Both the position numbers and the translations under genes were made by a program. Below, piece by piece: positions 49,707 through 60,901 of a stretch of DNA of 64,000 nucleotides. How positions within the stretch are numbered: the first letter of the stretch is position 1; each line of letters starts with the position of its first letter. This stretch comes from Leclercia sp. AS011 (lineage in GTDB: Bacteria; Pseudomonadota; Gammaproteobacteria; Enterobacterales; Enterobacteriaceae), in assembly GCF_037152535.1 (NCBI RefSeq), contig NZ_JBBCMA010000006.1:153222-217221 (forward strand), in the 5' to 3' direction. Below the pieces are notes generated by a model. The model did not search any database, had not been told where the DNA came from, and saw only the letters and a list, made by a program, of their open reading frames with translations.

Positions 49707-50582
49707 TCAGCGCCCTTTCTTTTTGCGCCCTGGCTGGGTGAAGCGCTTCCCGTTCCCGGCCGGTTTGGCTTTGCTTTTCTCTTCCGACTGCGGGGCTTTG
49801 ACCACCGGGCGTTTAATGCCCTGGGTTTTCGGTTTTGCCTTCGCTTTTGGCTTCGCTTCGGAGGAGGAGTTCTCGATCAGCTTGAACAGCTCAATCAACT
49901 CGTCGCCGGTCAGATCGCGCCACTCGCCCAGCGGGATGCCGGAGAGGCTGACGTTCATGATGCGGGTACGTTCCAGCTTCGTCACTTCAAAGCCAAAATG
50001 TTCGCACATGCGGCGGATCTGGCGGTTTAAGCCCTGAACCAGGGTAATACGGAACGCAAACGGCGCCTCTTTCTTCACCTTACACTTCCTGGTGACCGTG
50101 CCGAGGATCGGCACACCCGCCCCCATTCCGCGAATGAATTCGTCCGTTACCGGCTTGTTGACCGTGACGATGTACTCTTTCTCGTGGTCGTTACCGGCTC
50201 GCAGGATCTTGTTCACCAGATCGCCGTGGTTGGTGAGGAAAATTAATCCCTGGGAGTCTTTATCCAGACGGCCAATCGGGAAGATACGGCTGCTGTGGTT
50301 GACGAAATCGACGATGTTGTCGCGCTCGCCATCTTCTGTGGTACTGACAATGCCAACCGGTTTATTCAGCGCGATAAACACCAGGTCTTCTTCGTTCCGG
50401 GGCTCGATCAGTTGTCCATTCACTTTGACCACGTCGCCAGGGGCGACCTGATCGCCAATGGTGGCGCGTTTACCGTTGATAAACACGTTGCCCTGTTCGA
50501 TGTAACGGTCAGCCTCGCGACGCGAGCAGATCCCGCTCTCGCTAATGTATTTGTTTAATCGGGTGGATTGAGTTGGCAGCAT
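49707..50582 (-). CDS. rluF: 23S rRNA pseudouridine(2604) synthase RluF
   Basis: A 291-residue enzyme (E. coli 290). The S4 RNA-binding domain (residues 7-65: [21 protein letters not shown]) precedes the RsuA/RluB/E/F-type catalytic domain. The catalytic Asp is in [20 protein letters not shown] near residue 107. A Lys/Pro-rich basic tail from about 255 is typical of RluF. It makes pseudouridine 2604 in 23S rRNA and 35 in tRNA-Tyr. Confidence 0.95.
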   Translation of the reverse strand: MLPTQSTRLNKYISESGICSRREADRYIEQGNVFINGKRATIGDQVAPGDVVKVNGQLIEPRNEEDLVFIALNKPVGIVSTTEDGERDNIVDFVNHSSRIFPIGRLDKDSQGLIFLTNHGDLVNKILRAGNDHEKEYIVTVNKPVTDEFIRGMGAGVPILGTVTRKCKVKKEAPFAFRITLVQGLNRQIRRMCEHFGFEVTKLERTRIMNVSLSGIPLGEWRDLTGDELIELFKLIENSSSEAKPKAKAKPKTQGIKRPVVKAPQSEEKSKAKPAGNGKRFTQPGRKKKGR

Positions 50583-50633
50583 AATTTCTCCTGTAGAGGC
50601 GAAATATACCTTAGGTTTGGGCTGGTAAAAAGA

Positions 50634-50972
50634 TCAGCCCACGGTCACTGAGACGGGTTTTCCCAGTTTGCTTAACATCAACACCAACGTATCAAGCGTG
50701 AACTTACTGGTTTTAAGATTGACGACATCAGATACCCGTGGCCGGGAGACATTGAGTTTTACAGCAGCTTCAGCCTGGCGGAGATGATGCTCGGTGATCC
50801 ACGCGGAAATTTCCCGCATAAGCTGGCGCTTGATAAGCAAAAGTTGCTCAACTTCCCTCTCAGCGTCCTTCTGCAATCGCGTGGCCTCATTTTGCTCAAA
50901 ACCCAGCTCAGCAAAAATATTCGCATCTGCCGCTGTGACATGGCGGATTTTACAATCAACGTTATTGCTCAT
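50634..50972 (-). CDS. HTH antitoxin-like XRE-family regulator
   Basis: A 112-residue protein. A helical N-terminal part (1-60) is followed by an XRE-type HTH (about 62-110): LRQAEAAVKLNVSRPRVSDVVN, within the recognised type II antitoxin family with C-terminal HTH. Such proteins are usually cotranscribed downstream of a HigB/RelE-type toxin and repress their own promoter. Here only a 22-codon toxin-like fragment precedes it, and its ATG overlaps the end of a possible toxin C-terminal frame as ATGA. It probably is an orphan antitoxin. It replaces pepE of E. coli between rluF and yjbB. Confidence 0.75.
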   Translation of the reverse strand: MSNNVDCKIRHVTAADANIFAELGFEQNEATRLQKDAEREVEQLLLIKRQLMREISAWITEHHLRQAEAAVKLNVSRPRVSDVVNLKTSKFTLDTLVLMLSKLGKPVSVTVG

Positions 50973-50990
50973 TTTTGGCTCCTTTGCTCT

Positions 50991-51059
50991 TCAAGCACCG
51001 CCTGCAAACGCGCTTCCTGACCATGCGACAGGCTTCAGTGTCGGTCTTTCTGACAGCAT
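50991..51059 (-). pseudogene. Probable remnant of a HigB/RelE-type toxin gene
   Basis: A 22-codon frame, MLSERPTLKPVAWSGSAF..., resembles the N-terminus of phage Gp49-like/HigB toxins (KPxxWxGSS pattern) and then stops. A different frame, ending GQEARLQAVLEEQRSQK and a TGA that overlaps the antitoxin ATG, could be the toxin C-terminus. The two together suggest a large internal deletion of a toxin of roughly 100 residues. This is inferred from pattern and context only. Confidence 0.45.
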
Positions 51060-51070
51060 AACACATCCCT

Positions 51071-51086
51071 GTATAAAATTTTATAC
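51071..51086. promoter_or_regulatory. Palindromic operator upstream of the antitoxin locus
   Basis: GTATAAAATTTTATAC is a perfect 16-bp palindrome, 11 bp before the toxin-fragment ATG. It contains -10-like sequence (TATAAA/TATACA), fitting an autoregulated toxin-antitoxin promoter. Confidence 0.65.
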
Positions 51087-51167
51087 AAACCCTCTATGCC
51101 ACAACGTTAATACAGGTAATGTGTTTGCTCACGCCTCGCCGTTTAGTTCTGCGAGGCGCTATCCAGA

Positions 51168-52799
51168 CTAATACTCATCCCGGCCATCATCTTCATCCGG
51201 TTGCTCCATCACGCTGTACGCCACCGCGCAGAACAGGGAGTTGAGGCGCTTCATGTCGCCCAACAGCCCCATATGCAGGGAGCTGGTCTCGATACTTTGC
51301 ACGTTCTGCTGATGCAGTCGGTCAACGTGTGCGTGGGAGTAGCGGCGGTTGAGGATGCGGAAGCGGTGCTTGTTACGGCGCAGACGACGGGCGCTGGCTA
51401 GATCGCTGGAGAAAAAGACCGACATCGCCAGCCTGAGGTTGGCGAGCAGCTGATCGTGCAGCGCATCCAGCTCTTTGACCCCTTCGAGGGAAAATGCCCG
51501 GCGGGCCGCCAGCGATTTGTCGGCGATTTCACTCCCCATGCGCTCGACGATATCGGAGGCCTGCTCAAGGTTAAGCGACATCTCGATGATCTCTGCCCAG
51601 CGCCGGGACTCCTCCTCCGCCAGCTCGTCTTTCGGCATCCGCGCCAGATAGAGCTTGATGGCGGTATAGAGCACGTTGATGTCGTCGGCGACCTTACGCA
51701 GATCTTTCTCTTCCCGTGGCTCGCCGTGCATCACCTTTTTCAACCCCTCCAGCATCAGCTCCATAGCATCGCCCATGCGCAGCGTTTCCCGGGCGGCATT
51801 GGCCAGCGCCAGCGCCGGGGTGTCCAGGGCCGAAGTATCCAGATGCTTCGGTTTAAGGCGCGCATCCAGCTCCGGTTCATCGCGGATCACCCGCTTACAG
51901 AACCGCGCCATCGGCTCGGCAAAGGGCACCATCACCAGGCAGCGCACCAGGTTGTAGAAGACGTGGAAGTAGATCACCAGCTCCGATTTCGGCAGCGGCA
52001 AATTGTCCATCAGGTTCGCCAGCGGATAGACGAACGGCAGGATGACCAGACTACCCACCAGCTTAAATAGCAGGCTGCCGAGGGCCACACGACGCGCCGC
52101 GGCATTGGCGGCGCTGTTGTTGAGCATCGCCAGCAGGCCGGATCCGAGGTTAGCGCCTATTACCAGGCAGAGGGCCACCGGGAAGGAGATGATCCCCGCC
52201 GCGGTGAGCGTGGCGGTTAACAGCACCGCCGCCAGGCTGGAGTAGCTGATCAGGGCAAACACCGCGCCTATCAGCGCATCCAGCAGGATATCGCCGGTCA
52301 GCGAGGCAAAGATGACCTGCACGCCGCTGGCCTGGGTGATGGGGGTCACAGCCTGGACGATCAGCTCCAGCGCCAGCAGGATCAGTCCCAGGCCAATTCC
52401 CACGCGTCCCAGCTGCCCGGCGCGGGTCTGTTTACGGCCAAGGAAAAATATCACGCCGATGAAAATCAGTAGCGGCGACAGCCAGGAGAGATCGAAGGTT
52501 AACACCCGCGCCATCAGCGCGGTCCCCACGTCAGCCCCGAGGACAATCACCAGCGCAGGGGTCAGCGCCACCAGGTCCTGGGCCACAAAGGAGGTGACCA
52601 GCATGGTGGTGGCGTTACTACTTTGCACCAGCGCGGTCACGCCAATGCCCGCACAGAACGCGAGCGGTTTTTTCTCAACGCTGCGGCTGAGGACGGTACG
52701 TAAACGGGCACCAAAAACACGCATCACGCCGGTACGGACAATGTGCGTGCCCCAGACCAGCAACGCCACGGCAGAAAGCAGATGTAGCAGAGTCAGCAC
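51168..52799 (-). CDS. yjbB: Na+/phosphate cotransporter family protein YjbB
   Basis: A 543-residue protein, the same length as E. coli YjbB. The membrane half (1-310) holds two Na/Pi-cotransport repeats with the QSSNATTMLVTSFVAQ and SYSSLAAVLLTATLTAAG signatures. The C-terminal cytoplasmic half (about 335-500) is a PhoU-like helical domain. In E. coli YjbB exports phosphate when polyphosphate or phosphate is in excess. It starts with GTG at 52799, with AGGAG further upstream than usual (about 12 bp). Confidence 0.93.
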   Translation of the reverse strand: MLTLLHLLSAVALLVWGTHIVRTGVMRVFGARLRTVLSRSVEKKPLAFCAGIGVTALVQSSNATTMLVTSFVAQDLVALTPALVIVLGADVGTALMARVLTFDLSWLSPLLIFIGVIFFLGRKQTRAGQLGRVGIGLGLILLALELIVQAVTPITQASGVQVIFASLTGDILLDALIGAVFALISYSSLAAVLLTATLTAAGIISFPVALCLVIGANLGSGLLAMLNNSAANAAARRVALGSLLFKLVGSLVILPFVYPLANLMDNLPLPKSELVIYFHVFYNLVRCLVMVPFAEPMARFCKRVIRDEPELDARLKPKHLDTSALDTPALALANAARETLRMGDAMELMLEGLKKVMHGEPREEKDLRKVADDINVLYTAIKLYLARMPKDELAEEESRRWAEIIEMSLNLEQASDIVERMGSEIADKSLAARRAFSLEGVKELDALHDQLLANLRLAMSVFFSSDLASARRLRRNKHRFRILNRRYSHAHVDRLHQQNVQSIETSSLHMGLLGDMKRLNSLFCAVAYSVMEQPDEDDGRDEY

Positions 52800-52856
52800 G
52801 GATGTAGGTTCTCCTTGTCGTTATACGTTTTCCTGAGGCTCATTGCGCGCTGTATT

Positions 52857-52888
52857 GCCGGATGGCGGCTGCGCCTTATCCGGCCTAC
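52857..52888. repeat. Single REP element between yjbB and metH
   Basis: GCCGGATGGCGGCTGCGCC followed by TTATCCGGCCTAC, a single classic REP unit in the gap upstream of yjbB and downstream of metH. Confidence 0.85.
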
Positions 52889-52983
52889 GCTCGGCCTGCG
52901 CTTTTCACAAGTATAAGGCTTCAAACGGTAGAAAGAGACAAGGCGCTCATTGAGCGCCCTGTTTGTAGTCAAGAATAGTGATG

Positions 52984-55900
52984 TCAGTCGGCATCGTAGC
53001 CCAGGTTCGGCGCCAGCCAGCGCTCCACTTCAGAAACGCTCATCCCTTTACGCAGGGCGTAGTCTTCCACCTGATCGCGCTGGATCTGCGCCACGGCGTA
53101 GTACTTGCTGTCAGGATGGCTGAAATACCAGCCGGACACCGACGCCCCCGGCCACATGGCGAAGGATTCGGTGAGTTTCATGCCGGTATGAGTTTCAACA
53201 TCCAGCAGCTGCCAGATGGTACCTTTCTCAGTATGCTCCGGGCAGGCCGGATAGCCAGGTGCCGGGCGAATGCCCTGGTAGTTCTCGCGGATCAGCTCCT
53301 CGTTGCTGAGGTTCTCGTTCGGCGCATAGCCCCAGTAGACTTTACGCACCCGCTCATGCAGGTATTCCGCAAAGGCCTCGGCCAGACGGTCGGCAATCGC
53401 TTTGATCATGATTTTGTTGTAATCATCATGCTGTGCTTCGTAGGCCTCCGCCAGCGCATCCTCCTCCAGCCCACCGGTCACGGCAAAGGCGCCGATGTAG
53501 TCGGCTTTACCGCTCAGCTTCGGCGCGACGAAATCGGCCAGGCAGTAGTTGGCAAAGCCGACCTTCTCGGTCTGCTGGCGCAGATGATGGCTGACCGTCA
53601 GCACGTGGGTGCGGGTCTCATCGCGATAAATCTCGATGTCATCCCCCACACGGTTGGCCGGGAACAGCCCCACCACGCCGCGCGGGTTGAGGGTTTTCTC
53701 CTCGCTGAGCTTGTCGAGCAGGTCGTTGGCATCTTTAAACAGGCGCTGGGCCTCAACGCCTACCACTTCATCTTCGAGGATGCGCGGATATTTCCCGGCC
53801 AGTGACCAGGTCATAAAGAACGGCGTCCAGTCGATGTAGTTGCGCAAGGTTTCGATGCTGGCGGTCACCTCCTGCACGCCAAGCCGATGGGCCACCGGCG
53901 GCGTGTAGCTTGACCAGTCGAAGGCCAGGTCGTTATCCCGTGCCGCCGCCAGTGTCACCGGCGGGGTGCGCGGCTTTTTGCGCGCGTGCTGGATACGCAC
54001 CGTTTCGTACTCTTTGCGGGTTCGGGCGACAAAGTCGTCGCGCTGGGTGTCGGAGAGCAGCGCGGAGACCACGCCCACGGTGCGCGAGGCGTTCTGCACG
54101 TAGACCGTCGGGCCGCTGTAGTTCTGCTCGATCTTCACCGCGGTGTGCGCTTTCGAGGTGGTCGCGCCGCCAATCAGCAGCGGAATGGTAAAGCCCTGAC
54201 GCTCCATCTCTTTTGCCACGTTAACCATCTCGTCCAGAGACGGCGTAATCAGCCCGGAAAGGCCAATCAGGTCGGCATTCACTTCACGCGCGGTCTTGAG
54301 GATTTTATCCGCCGGAACCATCACGCCCAGGTCGATAATTTCGTAGTTATTACACTGCAGCACCACGCCGACGATGTTTTTGCCGATGTCGTGCACGTCG
54401 CCCTTCACGGTGGCGATGACCATCTTGCCGTTACTCGAGCCTTTCTCTTTACTGGCTTCGATGTAGGGTTCCAGATAGGCCACGGCCTGCTTCATCACGC
54501 GGGCAGACTTCACCACCTGCGGCAGGAACATTTTGCCCTCGCCGAACAGATCGCCGACCACGTTCATGCCGTCCATCAGCGGCCCTTCAATCACCTCGAT
54601 GGGACGCGCGGCCTGCTGGCGGGCCTCTTCAGTGTCGAGTTCAATAAATTCGGTAATGCCTTTGACCAGCGAGTATTCCAGACGTTTTTTCACGTCCCAG
54701 GAACGCCACTCGGCCTGCTGTACGTTTGCCGCCTCGTCCGATTTGCTGCCGCGGTATTTCTCCGCCAGATCCAGCAACCGTTCGGTGGCGTCGTCGCGGC
54801 GGTTAAGGATCACGTCTTCCACCGCGTCACGCAGCTCCGCAGGCAGATCGTCGTAAATCGCCAGCTGGCCGGCGTTAACGATGCCCATGTCCATCCCGTT
54901 GCGGATGGCATAGTAGAGGAACACCGCGTGGATCGCTTCACGCACCGGGTCGTTGCCGCGGAAGGAGAACGACACGTTCGACACGCCGCCGGAGATCAGC
55001 GCGTGCGGCAGCTCGCGTTTGATGTCTTCACAGGCACCGATAAAGTCCTGCGCATAGTTGTTGTGCTCTTCGATCCCGGTGGCGACGGCGAAGATATTCG
55101 GGTCAAAGATGATGTCTTCCGGTGGGAAGCCGACCTCTTCGGTCAGGATCTGGTACGCGCGGCGGCAGATTTCAATTTTGCGCTCGCGGGTGTCCGCCTG
55201 GCCCACTTCATCAAAGGCCATCACCACCACGGCGGCACCGTAGCGGCGCACCATCTTCGCGTGATGGATAAAGGCCTCAATGCCCTCTTTCATCGAGATG
55301 GAGTTGACGATGCCCTTGCCCTGAATACACTTCAGCCCTTTTTCGATGACTTCCCATTTGGAGGAGTCAATCATGATCGGCACGCGGGCGATGTCCGGCT
55401 CACCGGCGATCAGGTTGAGGAAACGCACCATCGCCGCTTCGGCGTCGAGCATCCCCTCATCCATGTTGATATCGATAATTTGCGCGCCGCTCTCTACCTG
55501 CTGGCGGGCAACGTCCAGCGCTTCGCCATATTTCTCTTCTTTGATCAGGCGCTTGAACTTCGCGGAACCGGTGACGTTGGTACGCTCCCCGACGTTCACA
55601 AACAGGCTCTCATCGCCGATGTTCAGCGGCTCAAGACCGGCAAGACGACAGGCTACCGGGAGCTCGGGCAGCTTGCGTGGTGGCAGGCCTGCCACGGCAT
55701 TGCTCATGGCGGCGATATGCTCCGGCGTGGTGCCACAGCAGCCGCCAACGATATTCAGGAAACCGGACTCGGCCCACTCGCGGATCTGCGCCGCCATGGT
55801 TGCAGCGTCGAGATCGTACTCACCGAAGGCGTTCGGCAGGCCGGCGTTCGGGTGGGCGGTCACGTAACATTCGGCGATGCGCGACAGCTCCTGCACGTAC

Positions 55901-56667
55901 TGGCGCAGTTCGTCCGGCCCCAGGGCGCAGTTCAGGCCAAAGCTCAGGGCATCGGCGTGGCGCAGGGAGTTATAAAAGGCTTCGGTGGTCTGCCCGGAGA
56001 GGGTACGGCCAGAGGCGTCGGTGATGGTGCCGGAGATCATGATCGGCAGGTCCACGCCCAGGGCCTCGAACTCCTCTTTTACCGCGTAAATCGCGGCTTT
56101 GGCGTTGAGGGTATCGAAGACCGTTTCAATCATGATCAGATCGGAACCGCCTTCCACCAGCGCCCGGGTCGACTCACGGTACGCGGCCACCAGCTGGTCA
56201 AAGGTGATATTACGAAATGCCGGATCGTTGACGTCCGGCGAGATAGAGGCGGTGCGGTTGGTAGGGCCAAGCACCCCGGCCACGTAGCGCGGTTTCTCCG
56301 GCGTGCGGGCCGTCCACTCGTCGGCGCAGGCACGGGCCAGCTTCGCCGCCTCGTAGTTGATCTCCGCCGACAGGGATTCCATCTGGTAATCCGCCATGGC
56401 GATGGTTGTCGAGTTAAAGGTGTTGGTCTCAACGATATCCGCACCCGCCTCGAAATAGGCGTAATGAATGGCGGCGATAATCTCTGGCTTGCTCAGCACC
56501 AGCAGGTCGTTGTTACCTTTCAGATCGCAGGGCCAGTCGGCGAAGCGGTCGCCGCGAAAGTCGTCTTCACTCAGACGATAGCTCTGGATCATGGTGCCCA
56601 TACCGCCATCCAGCACCAGAATGCGTTCATTTAACTGCGCACGAAGTTGATCTACTTTGCTGCTCAC
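52984..56667 (-). CDS. metH: Cobalamin-dependent methionine synthase MetH
   Basis: A 1227-residue modular enzyme, the same length as E. coli MetH. Domains in order: homocysteine/zinc domain (1-350, with Cys ligands in LNCALG and GGCCGTTP), methyltetrahydrofolate domain (355-630), cobalamin domain (650-890, [20 protein letters not shown] with the lower-ligand His), and the S-adenosylmethionine reactivation domain (900-1227, [16 protein letters not shown]). It regenerates methionine from homocysteine. The start is GTG at 56667 ([11 protein letters not shown]), preceded by GGGAG; an upstream in-frame TTG is less likely. It is divergent from iclR. Confidence 0.97.
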   Translation of the reverse strand: MSSKVDQLRAQLNERILVLDGGMGTMIQSYRLSEDDFRGDRFADWPCDLKGNNDLLVLSKPEIIAAIHYAYFEAGADIVETNTFNSTTIAMADYQMESLSAEINYEAAKLARACADEWTARTPEKPRYVAGVLGPTNRTASISPDVNDPAFRNITFDQLVAAYRESTRALVEGGSDLIMIETVFDTLNAKAAIYAVKEEFEALGVDLPIMISGTITDASGRTLSGQTTEAFYNSLRHADALSFGLNCALGPDELRQYVQELSRIAECYVTAHPNAGLPNAFGEYDLDAATMAAQIREWAESGFLNIVGGCCGTTPEHIAAMSNAVAGLPPRKLPELPVACRLAGLEPLNIGDESLFVNVGERTNVTGSAKFKRLIKEEKYGEALDVARQQVESGAQIIDINMDEGMLDAEAAMVRFLNLIAGEPDIARVPIMIDSSKWEVIEKGLKCIQGKGIVNSISMKEGIEAFIHHAKMVRRYGAAVVVMAFDEVGQADTRERKIEICRRAYQILTEEVGFPPEDIIFDPNIFAVATGIEEHNNYAQDFIGACEDIKRELPHALISGGVSNVSFSFRGNDPVREAIHAVFLYYAIRNGMDMGIVNAGQLAIYDDLPAELRDAVEDVILNRRDDATERLLDLAEKYRGSKSDEAANVQQAEWRSWDVKKRLEYSLVKGITEFIELDTEEARQQAARPIEVIEGPLMDGMNVVGDLFGEGKMFLPQVVKSARVMKQAVAYLEPYIEASKEKGSSNGKMVIATVKGDVHDIGKNIVGVVLQCNNYEIIDLGVMVPADKILKTAREVNADLIGLSGLITPSLDEMVNVAKEMERQGFTIPLLIGGATTSKAHTAVKIEQNYSGPTVYVQNASRTVGVVSALLSDTQRDDFVARTRKEYETVRIQHARKKPRTPPVTLAAARDNDLAFDWSSYTPPVAHRLGVQEVTASIETLRNYIDWTPFFMTWSLAGKYPRILEDEVVGVEAQRLFKDANDLLDKLSEEKTLNPRGVVGLFPANRVGDDIEIYRDETRTHVLTVSHHLRQQTEKVGFANYCLADFVAPKLSGKADYIGAFAVTGGLEEDALAEAYEAQHDDYNKIMIKAIADRLAEAFAEYLHERVRKVYWGYAPNENLSNEELIRENYQGIRPAPGYPACPEHTEKGTIWQLLDVETHTGMKLTESFAMWPGASVSGWYFSHPDSKYYAVAQIQRDQVEDYALRKGMSVSEVERWLAPNLGYDAD

Positions 56668-56758
56668 ACTTGCTCCCGACAACGCTCAACCAGGCCAAAA
56701 GGCCAGCAGACCATACTGGCATAATCTTGCTAAGGGGAAAAGTCACACCGCGGTAACA

Positions 56759-56771
56759 TGAGACATGTTCA
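56759..56771. promoter_or_regulatory. Putative MetR site upstream of metH
   Basis: TGAGACATGTTCA matches the MetR consensus TGAA-N5-TTCA at seven of eight positions, about 92 bp before the metH start. MetR activates metH in E. coli. Confidence 0.5.
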
Positions 56772-56861
56772 CCATAACTCCTCCGATCAGTAAGGATACC
56801 GGTTGCAAAACAGCCAAATAAAACGAAAATGATTTCCACGATACAGAAAAAGGAGCCTGTC

Positions 56862-57689
56862 ATGGTCGCCACCGTTCCCGCTAAACGCGGCAGAAAACCT
56901 GCTGCCACCACCGCTGCACAATCAGGCGGACAGGTTCAATCCCTGACGCGCGGCCTTAAACTGCTGGAGTGGATAGCCGAATCGCACAGCAGCGTGGCGC
57001 TGACCGAGCTGGCCCAGCAGGCGGGTCTGCCGAACTCCACCACCCATCGCCTGCTGACTACCATGCAGCAGCTGGGCTTTGTCCGTCAGGTGGGCGAGCT
57101 GGGCCACTGGTCCGTAGGTGCCCATGCGTTTATCGTCGGCAGCAGCTTTCTGCAGAGCCGTAATCTGCTCGCTATCGTGCACCCGATCCTGCGCAAGCTG
57201 ATGGAGGACTCCGGGGAGACGGTCAACCTGGCGGTACTTGACCAGAGCGATCATCAGGCGATTATTATCGACCAGGTGCAGTGTACTCAGCTGATGCGCA
57301 TGTCGGCACCGATTGGCGGCAAGCTGCCGATGCACGCCTCCGGGGCGGGGAAAGCATTTCTCTCGCAGCTGAGCGAGGAGCAGGTGACGGGGCTGCTGCA
57401 CCGTAAAGGTCTGCACGCCTATACCCACGCCACGCTGGTTTCGCCGGTGCATCTGAAAGAGGATTTGGCGTTGACCCGCAAGCGCGGCTACTCCTTTGAT
57501 GATGAAGAGCATGCGCTCGGTCTGCGCTGTCTGGCAGCCTGTATTTTTGACGAGCACCGTGAGCCCTTTGCTGCGATCTCTATTTCCGGGCCGATCTCGC
57601 GAATGACCGATGACCGGGTGACCGAGCTGGGCGCGCTGGTGATTAAGGCCGCGAAAGAGGTGACGCTGGCGTATGGTGGGATTCGTTAA
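56862..57689 (+). CDS. iclR: Glyoxylate bypass repressor IclR
   Basis: A 275-residue IclR-family repressor (E. coli 274). A basic N-terminal arm (AKRGRKPAATTAAQ) precedes the winged HTH (about 30-90: LTELAQQAGLPNSTTHRLLTT). The effector domain (110-270) binds pyruvate or glyoxylate. It represses aceBAK, which lies just downstream on the other strand. The ATG at 56862 follows AAGGAG and fits the family start; 11 upstream in-frame residues are not used. Confidence 0.96.
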   Translation: MVATVPAKRGRKPAATTAAQSGGQVQSLTRGLKLLEWIAESHSSVALTELAQQAGLPNSTTHRLLTTMQQLGFVRQVGELGHWSVGAHAFIVGSSFLQSRNLLAIVHPILRKLMEDSGETVNLAVLDQSDHQAIIIDQVQCTQLMRMSAPIGGKLPMHASGAGKAFLSQLSEEQVTGLLHRKGLHAYTHATLVSPVHLKEDLALTRKRGYSFDDEEHALGLRCLAACIFDEHREPFAAISISGPISRMTDDRVTELGALVIKAAKEVTLAYGGIR

Positions 57690-57697
57690 GTCTTCAA

Positions 57698-57770
57698 TGC
57701 CCGGCGGCGCTACGCTTGCACGGGCCTACCGGTCTTTGTAGGCCGGGTAAGGCGCAGCCGCCACCCGGCG
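57698..57770. repeat. REP/BIME pair between iclR and aceK
   Basis: GCCCGGCGGCGCTACGC and a mirror copy GGCGCAGCCGCCACCCGGCG fill the gap between these convergent genes. Confidence 0.82.
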
Positions 57771-59498
57771 TTAAACCGCAAATCTGATGCTAAACCGCTG
57801 TTTACGCCGGTAAGCGTAGACATCTTCCACATGGCCGTTCTGAATGCGCGTCTGCAGGCTCCGCCAGTAGTCAGCGCGGAACAGATCGGCATGCATCTCC
57901 TCAAACAGCCTCCCGATGCGCGGGTCGGCGCAGAGCCAGTGACGAAACTCCTCCGGGAAGACATCCCCCGGTGAGACGCTGTACCAGGGCTCGCTGGCGA
58001 GCTCATCCTCCGGATAACGCGGGGGCGGGATCTCGCGGAAATTCACTTCCGTCATGTAGCAGATTTCATCGTAATCGTAGAACACCACCCGCCCGTGTCG
58101 GGTAACGCCGAAGTTTTTAAACAGCATATCGCCCGGGAAGATGTTGGCTGCCGCCAGCTGGCGGATAGCATTACCGTACTCTTCGATAGCGTCGTGGAGA
58201 GCCTGTCCCTCCGACTGCGCCAGCCAGATATTGAGCGGCACCATCCTTCGTTCGATATAGAGATGGCTGATGGCAATCCGATCGCCCAGATCGCTGATTT
58301 TTCCCGGCGCTTCCTGAAGCAGCAGCGCCATCAGTTCCGGCGCTATCTGCCGCTTATCGAGCACGAAGTTCTCAAACTCCTGGGTATCGGCCATGCGCCC
58401 GACGCGATCGTGCTCCTTAACCAGCTGATAGCAGGCGCGCACGTGGGCGGCGGTCATCTCTTTCTGCGGGGCGAATTTGTCCTTAATCACCTTAAACACC
58501 CGGTCAAAACCCGGCAGGGTAAAGACCAGCATCACCATGCCGCGAATGCCCGGAGCCTCGATAAACTGCTCATCAGCATGGGCGATATAGTGCAGGTACT
58601 CCCGATAGCTCTCGGTTTTGGCGTGCTTCTGACACCCTATCGCCATGTAAAGTTCGGCGGTGGTTTTACCGGGCAGGATCTCCCGCAGCCACTCCACCAG
58701 CGCCCCCGGCTGAGGGGCGTACACCATAAAATAGGAGCGGGCAAAGCCGAAAACGATGCTCGCTTCGGCGCTGGTGGTCAGGCAGGTATCCACCGCCAGC
58801 GCCCCTTCATCGCTGCGATGAATAGGCAGCAGAAATGGCAGCGTGGCGTCCGGGGTAATCAGCTTGCCCACCAGCCATGCGGCTTTGTTGCGATAGAAGA
58901 GCTCGTTAGCGACCTGCAGATGGCAGTTGCGCAGGGTGTCTGCACCCAGCGTTTCTGAAAGATGGGCGATGATATACCCCACATCACGCGGACGATTTTG
59001 CCACGGCAGACGCAGGGGAAGATCGGCTAATACCTTGGTTAACAGCGCCTCCCAGCCCTGATCCGGGAAGAACTCCTTCGCCAGCGGCCGCGGCAGAGTG
59101 CGAAAGCGTTGTCCGGGCTGTGAGCTGAAAATAAACAGCCGCTCCGGTGACAGGGAGCGGTGATCGAATAACCGACAGTAGACGGAATTGAAAAAGCTTT
59201 CCGCAATCTCATAGCGTGGGTAATCCGGCAGCAGCTGCGTATAGTGCGTTTTCACCCGCAGCAGGAAGCCAGCGTCAATACTGATGCTGCCAGTGATACA
59301 GCGCAGCTGTTCCACCACCAGGCCGACGTGATGATCGTAGAGGTGGATACGCTGTTTCATGGCCTGCTGCACCGCGTGCCAGTCGGCCTGCTCAAAACGC
59401 TGCTGCGCCCCGGCCGTCACCTCCAGAAAGCGGCCATACTGGGCATCGAAGCCCTGCAAAATAGTTTGGGCAATCAGCAATTCCAGACCACACGACAT
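57771..59498 (-). CDS. aceK: Isocitrate dehydrogenase kinase/phosphatase AceK
   Basis: A 575-residue bifunctional enzyme (E. coli 578) that phosphorylates and reactivates isocitrate dehydrogenase, steering carbon into the glyoxylate bypass. The N-terminal regulatory domain (1-310) begins [19 protein letters not shown]. The kinase domain (about 315-575) has the ATP-loop [16 protein letters not shown], the invariant Lys in [13 protein letters not shown], and [18 protein letters not shown] with DYDE as the catalytic and metal loop. The C-terminus differs from E. coli and is slightly shorter. It is the last gene of aceBAK. Confidence 0.96.
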   Translation of the reverse strand: MSCGLELLIAQTILQGFDAQYGRFLEVTAGAQQRFEQADWHAVQQAMKQRIHLYDHHVGLVVEQLRCITGSISIDAGFLLRVKTHYTQLLPDYPRYEIAESFFNSVYCRLFDHRSLSPERLFIFSSQPGQRFRTLPRPLAKEFFPDQGWEALLTKVLADLPLRLPWQNRPRDVGYIIAHLSETLGADTLRNCHLQVANELFYRNKAAWLVGKLITPDATLPFLLPIHRSDEGALAVDTCLTTSAEASIVFGFARSYFMVYAPQPGALVEWLREILPGKTTAELYMAIGCQKHAKTESYREYLHYIAHADEQFIEAPGIRGMVMLVFTLPGFDRVFKVIKDKFAPQKEMTAAHVRACYQLVKEHDRVGRMADTQEFENFVLDKRQIAPELMALLLQEAPGKISDLGDRIAISHLYIERRMVPLNIWLAQSEGQALHDAIEEYGNAIRQLAAANIFPGDMLFKNFGVTRHGRVVFYDYDEICYMTEVNFREIPPPRYPEDELASEPWYSVSPGDVFPEEFRHWLCADPRIGRLFEEMHADLFRADYWRSLQTRIQNGHVEDVYAYRRKQRFSIRFAV

Positions 59499-59523
59499 AG
59501 CTTTGCCCTCATCGAATCCGTAC

Positions 59524-59554
59524 GTAGGCCCGGTAAGCGTAGCGCCACCGGGCG
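59524..59554. repeat. REP unit between aceA and aceK
   Basis: GTAGGCCCGGTAAGCGTAGC GCCACCGGGCG, a single REP in the aceA-aceK gap. E. coli also has REPs here, linked to much lower aceK than aceA expression. Confidence 0.82.
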
Positions 59555-59563
59555 TTTCCGTTA

Positions 59564-60868
59564 TCAGAACTGCGCTTCTTCGGTCGACCCGGTCAGCGCA
59601 GTCACGGAGGAGGCGCCACCCTGAATGATGGTGGTCACTTTATCGAAGTAGCCCGTTCCCACTTCCTGCTGATGCGAGGCAAAGGTATAGCCCTTTTGGC
59701 TTGCCGCGAACTCCGGCTGCTGGACCTTCTCGACGTAGTGCTTCATGCCCTCGCCCTGGGCGTAGGCGTGCGCCAGGTCGAACATGTTGAACCACATACT
59801 GTGAATGCCCGCGAGGGTGATGAACTGATACTTGTAGCCCATGTCCGACAGCGCCTGCTGGAAGCTGGCGATGGTGTTATCGTCCAGGTTTTTCTGCCAG
59901 TTGAAGGACGGCGAGCAGTTATAAGCCAGCAGCTTGCCCGGATATTTCGCATGGATGGCGTCAGCGAAGCGTTTAGCCAGGGCCAGGTCCGGGGTGGAGG
60001 TTTCGCACCACACCAGGTCCGCATAAGGGGCGTAGGCCAGACCGCGGCTGATCGCCTGCTCAATGCCGGCATGGGTACGATAGAAGCCTTCGCTGGTGCG
60101 CTCCCCGGTAATAAACTGGCTGTCGTAAGGGTCGCAATCGGAGGTGATCAGGTCCGCCGCATCGGCGTCGGTACGGGCAATCACCAGCGTCGGGACGCCC
60201 AGCACGTCAGCGGCCAGACGGGCGGCCACCAGTTTCTGGATCGCCTCCTGCGTTGGCACCAGCACTTTACCGCCCATGTGTCCGCACTTCTTCACCGACG
60301 CCAGCTGATCTTCGAAGTGAACGGCCGCTGCACCGGCTTCAATCATCGATTTCATCAGCTCAAAGGCGTTCAGCACCCCGCCAAAGCCCGCTTCGGCATC
60401 GGCGACGATCGGCAGGAAGTAGTCCACAAATCGCGGATCGTTTGGCTCTATACCGGACGCCCACTGGATCTGATCCGCCCGACGGAAGGTGTTGTTGATC
60501 CGCTCCACTACCGCCGGAACAGAGTTCGCCGGGTAGAGGGACTGGTCCGGATACATACTGGAGGCCAGGTTGGCATCCGCCGCGACCTGCCAGCCCGACA
60601 GATAGATCGCCTCAATGCCCGCTTTTGCCTGCTGCAGTGCCTGGCCACCAGTGAGCGCGCCGAGGCTGTTGATGTAGCCCTTTTTCGACTCACCGTGCAG
60701 CAGGCGCCACATTTTTGCTGCGCCCAGCTGCGCCAGGGTGCACTCCGGGTTGACCGAACCGCGTAACTTCACCACTTCCTCTGCGCTATAAGGGCGTTCA
60801 ATGCCTTCCCAGCGCGGTTGAGTCCACTCGTTTTGTAATGCTTCGATTTGTTGGGTACGGGTTTTCAT
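59564..60868 (-). CDS. aceA: Isocitrate lyase AceA
   Basis: A 434-residue TIM-barrel enzyme, the same length as E. coli AceA, cleaving isocitrate to glyoxylate and succinate. The catalytic loop [13 protein letters not shown] with Cys195 is present. Other active-site pieces are [16 protein letters not shown] and [10 protein letters not shown]. The ATG at 60868 ([11 protein letters not shown]) follows GGAGCATCTGCAC and matches the conserved start. Confidence 0.97.
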   Translation of the reverse strand: MKTRTQQIEALQNEWTQPRWEGIERPYSAEEVVKLRGSVNPECTLAQLGAAKMWRLLHGESKKGYINSLGALTGGQALQQAKAGIEAIYLSGWQVAADANLASSMYPDQSLYPANSVPAVVERINNTFRRADQIQWASGIEPNDPRFVDYFLPIVADAEAGFGGVLNAFELMKSMIEAGAAAVHFEDQLASVKKCGHMGGKVLVPTQEAIQKLVAARLAADVLGVPTLVIARTDADAADLITSDCDPYDSQFITGERTSEGFYRTHAGIEQAISRGLAYAPYADLVWCETSTPDLALAKRFADAIHAKYPGKLLAYNCSPSFNWQKNLDDNTIASFQQALSDMGYKYQFITLAGIHSMWFNMFDLAHAYAQGEGMKHYVEKVQQPEFAASQKGYTFASHQQEVGTGYFDKVTTIIQGGASSVTALTGSTEEAQF

Positions 60869-60901
60869 GTGCAGATGCTCCATTATTGTTATGTGGTGAA
60901 A

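Noticed and set aside
53986..56634. An 882-codon open frame antisense to metH
   Set aside because: It is the complement of a strongly conserved GC-rich gene. The translation is His/Gln/Arg/Gly-rich without domains, and stop codons are rare antisense to such codon usage. The same applies to long frames opposite ghxP-yjcE (3348-5129), plsB (29255-30976), uvrA and dnaB.
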